Assembly: GCA_947470575.1 (NCBI GenBank) | Contig: CANITX010000009.1 | Coordinates: forward strand, 1 to 37,100 | DNA length: 37,100 nt | Reading direction: 5' to 3' | From: Rhodospirillales bacterium | Lineage (GTDB): Bacteria; Pseudomonadota; Alphaproteobacteria; Rhodospirillales; CAMCUA01 | Part shown: positions 33,202-37,100 of the stretch, piece after piece | How positions within the stretch are numbered: the stretch's first letter is position 1 | Layout: the number at the start of each line of letters is the position of its first letter | Position numbers and translations under genes: made by a program | Notes under the pieces: model-generated | The model's input: the letters and a program-made list of their open reading frames with translations, nothing else | Told to the model about the DNA's origin: nothing | The model's database searches: none

Positions 33202-34669
33202 CCTTCTTGAAGGAGATGTGGAAAAGGTGAAAGAGGGGGCCACCGCCATCCGCCGGGACATTGTCGGCATCACCAGCGATTCGCGCCGCGTGAAGCCAGG
33301 GTACCTGTTTGCCGCGCTGCCGGGCAGCCGGGCGGATGGTCGGGCCTATATCGCCGAAGCCATGCAACGCGGCGCGGCTGCGGTATTGGCGCCCCCCGGT
33401 ATATCGATCGGCGGAGGTGCCGCCGCCGTGCCTTTGATTGTCGATGACAACCCGCGCCGCCTCTACGCCCTGATGGCGGCGCGCTTGCACGCGGGGCAGC
33501 CCGATACGGTCGTCGCCGTGACCGGTACCAACGGCAAGACCTCGGTGGTGTCCTTCGTTCGCCAGATCTGGTCGGCGCTGGGCCGCCGGGCGGCCAGCTG
33601 CGGCACGCTGGGTGTGCAAACCGCGGCGGGCTTCGAAGGCGGCAGTCTGACCACGCCCGATCCCGTCGATCTGCACGAAACCCTGCGTCGATTGGCCGAA
33701 CAGGGTATCGAATGCCTGGCGATGGAAGCCTCCAGCCACGGTCTCGAACAGCACCGGCTCGATGGCGTGCGCTTGTCCGCTGCCGGCTTTACCAATCTGA
33801 CCCGCGACCACCTCGACTATCACGGATCGATGGCGGCCTATCTGGAGGCCAAGCTACGCCTGTTTCGCGATGTGCTGCCCCCCGACGGCATCGCCGTGAT
33901 CAATGCGGACGATCCGCTTGGCGGCGCCGTCATGGCGGCTTGTCGGGCGAGGGGCCAGCGGGTCATCGCCTATGGCGAGGCCGGCGCCGATATTCGCTTG
34001 CTGAAGGCCGAACGTGCCGGCGACGGCCAGCGCCTGACGATCGACGTCTTCGGTCGCCGGCAAACGGTTCGCCTGCCGCTGATCGGCGCCTTCCAGGTCG
34101 ATAACGCCCTTTGCGCCCTGGGTCTCGTGTTGGCCGGCGGCGCGGATATCGATTCCGCTATCGTTGCGCTCGAAGACCTGACGGGTGCACCGGGCCGCCT
34201 GCAATCGGTGTCCCGCCTTCCCAATGGCGCGGGCGTCTTCGTCGATTACGCCCACACGCCGGATGCGCTGGCCAATGTGCTGGAGGCTCTGCGGCCTTAC
34301 GTTGCCGGGCGGTTGTTCGTGGTCTTCGGTTGCGGTGGCGACCGCGATGCGGGGAAGCGCCCCGAGATGGGCCGTGTCGCCGCCGAGCTGGCCGACGTCG
34401 TTGTTGTTACCGACGACAATCCGCGCAGCGAGTCGCCTGCCGAAATCCGCCGCCAGATACTTGCTGCGGTGCCGGGCGCTCGCGAGATCGCCGACCGGGC
34501 CGCGGCTATTCGTATGGCCGTCGCCGAATTGGTGGCGGGCGACCTGCTCGTCGTTGCCGGCAAGGGGCACGAAAGGGGGCAGATCGTCGGTGCCGTTACG
34601 ATGCCCTTCGACGATGGCGAACAGGTACAGGCCGCTGTCGCCGCGCTGACCGCCAAGGTGTTGCCATGA
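33188..34669 (+). CDS. murE: UDP-N-acetylmuramoyl-L-alanyl-D-glutamate--2,6-diaminopimelate ligase
   Basis: The product is 493 aa. It adds the third residue of the peptidoglycan stem peptide using ATP. The P-loop is GTNGKTS (113-119), the carbamylated Lys is K222 (YLEAKLRLF), and the motif D410-N-P-R413 marks meso-diaminopimelate rather than lysine as substrate. The TTG at 33188 is chosen because the resulting start, M-W-L-V-D-L-L, matches the usual MurE beginning; the RBS is weak and the start overlaps ftsI by 14 bp, so translational coupling is likely. Later in-frame GTG codons are possible but would shorten the first domain. Confidence 0.92.
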   Translation: MWLVDLLEGDVEKVKEGATAIRRDIVGITSDSRRVKPGYLFAALPGSRADGRAYIAEAMQRGAAAVLAPPGISIGGGAAAVPLIVDDNPRRLYALMAARLHAGQPDTVVAVTGTNGKTSVVSFVRQIWSALGRRAASCGTLGVQTAAGFEGGSLTTPDPVDLHETLRRLAEQGIECLAMEASSHGLEQHRLDGVRLSAAGFTNLTRDHLDYHGSMAAYLEAKLRLFRDVLPPDGIAVINADDPLGGAVMAACRARGQRVIAYGEAGADIRLLKAERAGDGQRLTIDVFGRRQTVRLPLIGAFQVDNALCALGLVLAGGADIDSAIVALEDLTGAPGRLQSVSRLPNGAGVFVDYAHTPDALANVLEALRPYVAGRLFVVFGCGGDRDAGKRPEMGRVAAELADVVVVTDDNPRSESPAEIRRQILAAVPGAREIADRAAAIRMAVAELVAGDLLVVAGKGHERGQIVGAVTMPFDDGEQVQAAVAALTAKVLP

Positions 34670-36117
34670 CCGCCGCCGCGCCACAGCCGTTGTGGAGTTC
34701 GGAAGAGGTGGTCGCCGCCACCGGCGGGCGAGCAACGTCTGCATTCCGGGCGACGGGCGTTTCCATCGACAGCCGGACAATGTCTCCGGGCGATCTCTTC
34801 GTCGCCATCGTCGGCCCGAATTCCGACGGACACGACTATGTTGCCGATGCTCTGCGCAAAGGTGCGGCTGGCGCTGTCGTGCAACGCCGGTCCGCCGGCC
34901 TGGCCGCCGATGCCCCCTTGGTGGAAACCGTTGACACGCTGGAGGCCCTTCGCGGTCTGGGTGCTGCCGCACGGGCGCGCGGCAGAGCCCGCGTCGTTGC
35001 GGTGACCGGCAGCGTCGGCAAGACCGGCACCAAGGAAGCCTTGCGCTTGGTGCTTTCTAGCCAAGGTGCCACCACGGCCAGTGAAGGCAGCTTGAACAAC
35101 CACTGGGGCCTGCCGCTAAGCCTCGCCCGCATGCCGCGCGATGCCCGCTTCGGCGTCTTCGAAATGGGCATGAACCACCCCGGCGAGATCTTGCCGCTAT
35201 CCCGCTTGGCGCGCCCGCATGTCGCGGTCATCACTACCATCGCCGCCGTGCACAGTGCTCACTTCGACAACGAACGCCAGATTGCCGATGCCAAGGCGGA
35301 AATTTTCGCCGGCATGATGGCCGACGGATTTGCCGTGCTCAACCGCGACAACGAATTCTACGAACATCTGGCCGCGTCGGCGGCGGCCCAGGCCGGCTGT
35401 CGCGTCCTGGGTTTCGGTCGCCATCCGCAGGCGGACGTCAGGTTGCTGTCCGCCGAGCTGGGCGGCGATGGATCGCTGGTCAGGGCTGCGGTGCTGGGCG
35501 AACACCTAGCCTATCGGGTGGCCGTCGCTGGCGAGCATTGGGTCTTGAACAGTCTGGCGGTGCTGGCGGTCGTGCATGCGCTCGGCGCCGACGTCAAGTC
35601 AGCGGCGCGTTCCTTGGCCCAGTTCCAGGCACCGGCGGGGCGTGGGCGGCGTCAATCCTTGCCCTGTTCGGGCGGGACGTTCCTGCTGATCGACGAAAGC
35701 TACAACGCCAGTCCGGTATCGGTGATCGCTGCCCTGGCCGTGCTCGGCCGCGTTGAGCCCGGACGCGATGGCCGGCGTATCGCCGTGCTGGGCGACATGT
35801 TGGAACTGGGGTCGGATTCCGGTATGCGGCACGCGGCCCTTGCCGAACCGTTGATCGCCGCCGGCGTCGATCTGGTCTTCACCGCTGGCAGCCGGATGGA
35901 TCGCCTGTGGGAAGCGCTGCCGTCATCCCTGCGTGGCGGCCGGGCAGCAGATGCCGGGGCGTTGCGGGCCTCGATATCCGCTGCCGTGCGGCCGGGCGAT
36001 GTGGTCATGGTCAAGGGTTCCCATGGCAGCCGCATGGAATTGGTGGTTGCCGCATTGAAATCCTTGGGTGGTGTCGCCGAAGCGTCATTGCCCCTATGCG
36101 CCGTCAGCGGAGGCTGA
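34666..36117 (+). CDS. murF: UDP-N-acetylmuramoyl-tripeptide--D-alanyl-D-alanine ligase
   Basis: The product is 483 aa. It adds D-Ala-D-Ala to complete the UDP-MurNAc-pentapeptide. The N-terminal domain contains [18 protein letters not shown], the P-loop is TGSVGKT (114-120), and the central and C-terminal domains show [40 protein letters not shown] and VLGDMLELG. The ATG at 34666 overlaps the murE stop (ATGA). The longer in-frame start at 34111 lies inside murE and is rejected. mraY follows after 8 bp. Confidence 0.94.
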   Translation: MTAAAPQPLWSSEEVVAATGGRATSAFRATGVSIDSRTMSPGDLFVAIVGPNSDGHDYVADALRKGAAGAVVQRRSAGLAADAPLVETVDTLEALRGLGAAARARGRARVVAVTGSVGKTGTKEALRLVLSSQGATTASEGSLNNHWGLPLSLARMPRDARFGVFEMGMNHPGEILPLSRLARPHVAVITTIAAVHSAHFDNERQIADAKAEIFAGMMADGFAVLNRDNEFYEHLAASAAAQAGCRVLGFGRHPQADVRLLSAELGGDGSLVRAAVLGEHLAYRVAVAGEHWVLNSLAVLAVVHALGADVKSAARSLAQFQAPAGRGRRQSLPCSGGTFLLIDESYNASPVSVIAALAVLGRVEPGRDGRRIAVLGDMLELGSDSGMRHAALAEPLIAAGVDLVFTAGSRMDRLWEALPSSLRGGRAADAGALRASISAAVRPGDVVMVKGSHGSRMELVVAALKSLGGVAEASLPLCAVSGG

Positions 36118-36125
36118 GCCCAAGC

Positions 36126-37100
36126 ATGCTTTACAATCTGCTCTTTCCGCTGGCCGATCAGATTTCCGTATTCAACGTCTTTCGCTATCTGACGTTCCGC
36201 ACCGGCGGCGCCGTCATTACCGCGCTGATCGTCAGCTTCGTGGCGGGCCCGAAAGTGATCCGCCTGCTCAGGGCGCACCAGAACGGCGGTCAGCCGATCC
36301 GCGAAGACGGACCGGAAAGTCATCTACTGACCAAAAAGGGCACGCCCACCATGGGCGGCTTCCTCATTCTATTGGCGTTGACGATCTCCACCCTGTTGTG
36401 GGCCGACCTTTCTAATTCGTTCATCTGGATCGTTCTGGGGGTCACGCTCGGTTACGGCGTCATCGGTTTCATCGACGACAATCTCAAGGTCACCAAGCGC
36501 TCCAGCGGCGGCTTGTCGGCGCGGCTCAAATTGATCTTGCAAGCGGCCATCGGCCTGATCGCGACGTACCTGATCATGGACGACATGCCGGTCGGTTTGA
36601 GCGATACCCTGGCGATACCGTTTCTCAAGTCCGTGTTGTTCGACTTCGGTTGGGCGTTCGTGATGTTCGGCGCGGTGGTCATGATCGGCGCGTCGAATGC
36701 CGTCAACCTGACCGATGGGTTGGACGGCCTGGCCATCGTGCCGGTGATGATTGCCATCGGCGTGTTCGCATTGATTGCCTATTTGGCCGGCAACATCATT
36801 TTCGCCAACTATCTGCAAATTCATCACATCCCGCGCAGTGGCGAGCTCGCGGTCTTCTGCGGCGCGCTGTTCGGGGCCGGTCTCGGATTCTTGTGGTTCA
36901 ACGCGCCACCGGCCCGCGTCTTCATGGGCGATACCGGGTCGTTGTCGCTGGGTGGTGCGTTGGGTGCCGTCAGCGTCGTTACCAAGCACGAACTGGTGCT
37001 GGCCATTGTCGGCGGCCTGTTCGTGCTCGAAGCCGTTTCGGTGATCGTCCAGGTGGTTTCCTACAAGCTGACCGGTAAGCGGGTCTTCCGTATGGCGCCG
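36126..37100 (+). CDS. mraY: Phospho-N-acetylmuramoyl-pentapeptide-transferase MraY (3' end beyond window)
   Basis: 325 codons are visible, without a stop. MraY moves phospho-MurNAc-pentapeptide to undecaprenyl phosphate, making lipid I in the inner membrane. Motifs include [12 protein letters not shown] (70-81), the catalytic aspartates D117/D118 (GFIDDNLK) and [10 protein letters not shown] (194-203), plus [15 protein letters not shown]. About ten membrane segments are expected; the visible part ends near the last, in [10 protein letters not shown]. The start is 8 bp after murF. Family length (about 360) means some 35 residues are missing. Confidence 0.95.
   Translation, partial: MLYNLLFPLADQISVFNVFRYLTFRTGGAVITALIVSFVAGPKVIRLLRAHQNGGQPIREDGPESHLLTKKGTPTMGGFLILLALTISTLLWADLSNSFIWIVLGVTLGYGVIGFIDDNLKVTKRSSGGLSARLKLILQAAIGLIATYLIMDDMPVGLSDTLAIPFLKSVLFDFGWAFVMFGAVVMIGASNAVNLTDGLDGLAIVPVMIAIGVFALIAYLAGNIIFANYLQIHHIPRSGELAVFCGALFGAGLGFLWFNAPPARVFMGDTGSLSLGGALGAVSVVTKHELVLAIVGGLFVLEAVSVIVQVVSYKLTGKRVFRMAP

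Overview
The window is GC-rich chromosomal DNA that looks like an alphaproteobacterium, probably of the Rhodospirillales type. The main support is the right-hand third: an AmpD-like amidase, the RNase P RNA gene and the start of the division/cell-wall cluster in the order mraZ-rsmH-ftsL-ftsI-murE-murF-mraY. A DUF1491 gene, a Zur-regulated zinc importer, a Tat-exported PhoX phosphatase and a meso-diaminopimelate type MurE also fit a Gram-negative alphaproteobacterium. The species cannot be named from sequence alone.

Layout. Positions 1-150 hold the start of an IS3-family element. Positions 150-670 are a non-coding, partly AT-rich spacer. From 671 to 8.8 kb come an enolase-superfamily enzyme (minus) divergent from oligopeptidase B, then zur-znuC-znuB (zinc uptake, overlapping genes, no znuA here), a nitroreductase, a DadA-like FAD oxidoreductase and a DUF983 zinc-ribbon membrane protein. 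From 8.9 to 14.0 kb is the most unusual block, a likely operon on the plus strand: an Asp/Glu racemase-family enzyme, a D-2-hydroxyacid dehydrogenase, and four consecutive paralogous short-chain dehydrogenase/reductase (SDR) genes. Each SDR is exactly 260 residues, aligns without gaps, and has the whole classical Asn-Ser-Tyr-Lys tetrad altered. A bidirectional terminator separates this block from phoX.

From 14.0 to 28.6 kb are mostly housekeeping or accessory genes in short units: phoX with a three-repeat Pho box, a FAH-family hydratase plus corA, a metallo-beta-lactamase-fold hydrolase convergent with a Nudix hydrolase, DUF1491, a TetR regulator with a palindrome over its promoter, two EamA transporters, a lone cyclic-nucleotide-binding domain protein, creA, glutaryl-CoA dehydrogenase, a TolC-family outer-membrane protein and a DUF3750 protein.

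From 27.9 kb to the right edge is the conserved cell-wall region. mraZ is preceded by a 10-bp-periodic CCCA array (TGGG on the other strand), which fits MraZ self-repression. The genes behind it are nearly all overlapped or closely spaced and would be cotranscribed. They supply 16S rRNA methylation (RsmH), the septal divisome (FtsL, FtsI) and the cytoplasmic and lipid-linked steps of peptidoglycan synthesis (MurE, MurF, MraY). mraY runs off the window.

The best candidate for something undescribed is the four-gene SDR array and its two upstream enzymes. Other points worth checking are the mandelate-racemase-like enzyme with Gln in place of the second catalytic Lys, the MraZ box array, the phoX Pho box and two apparently leaderless genes.
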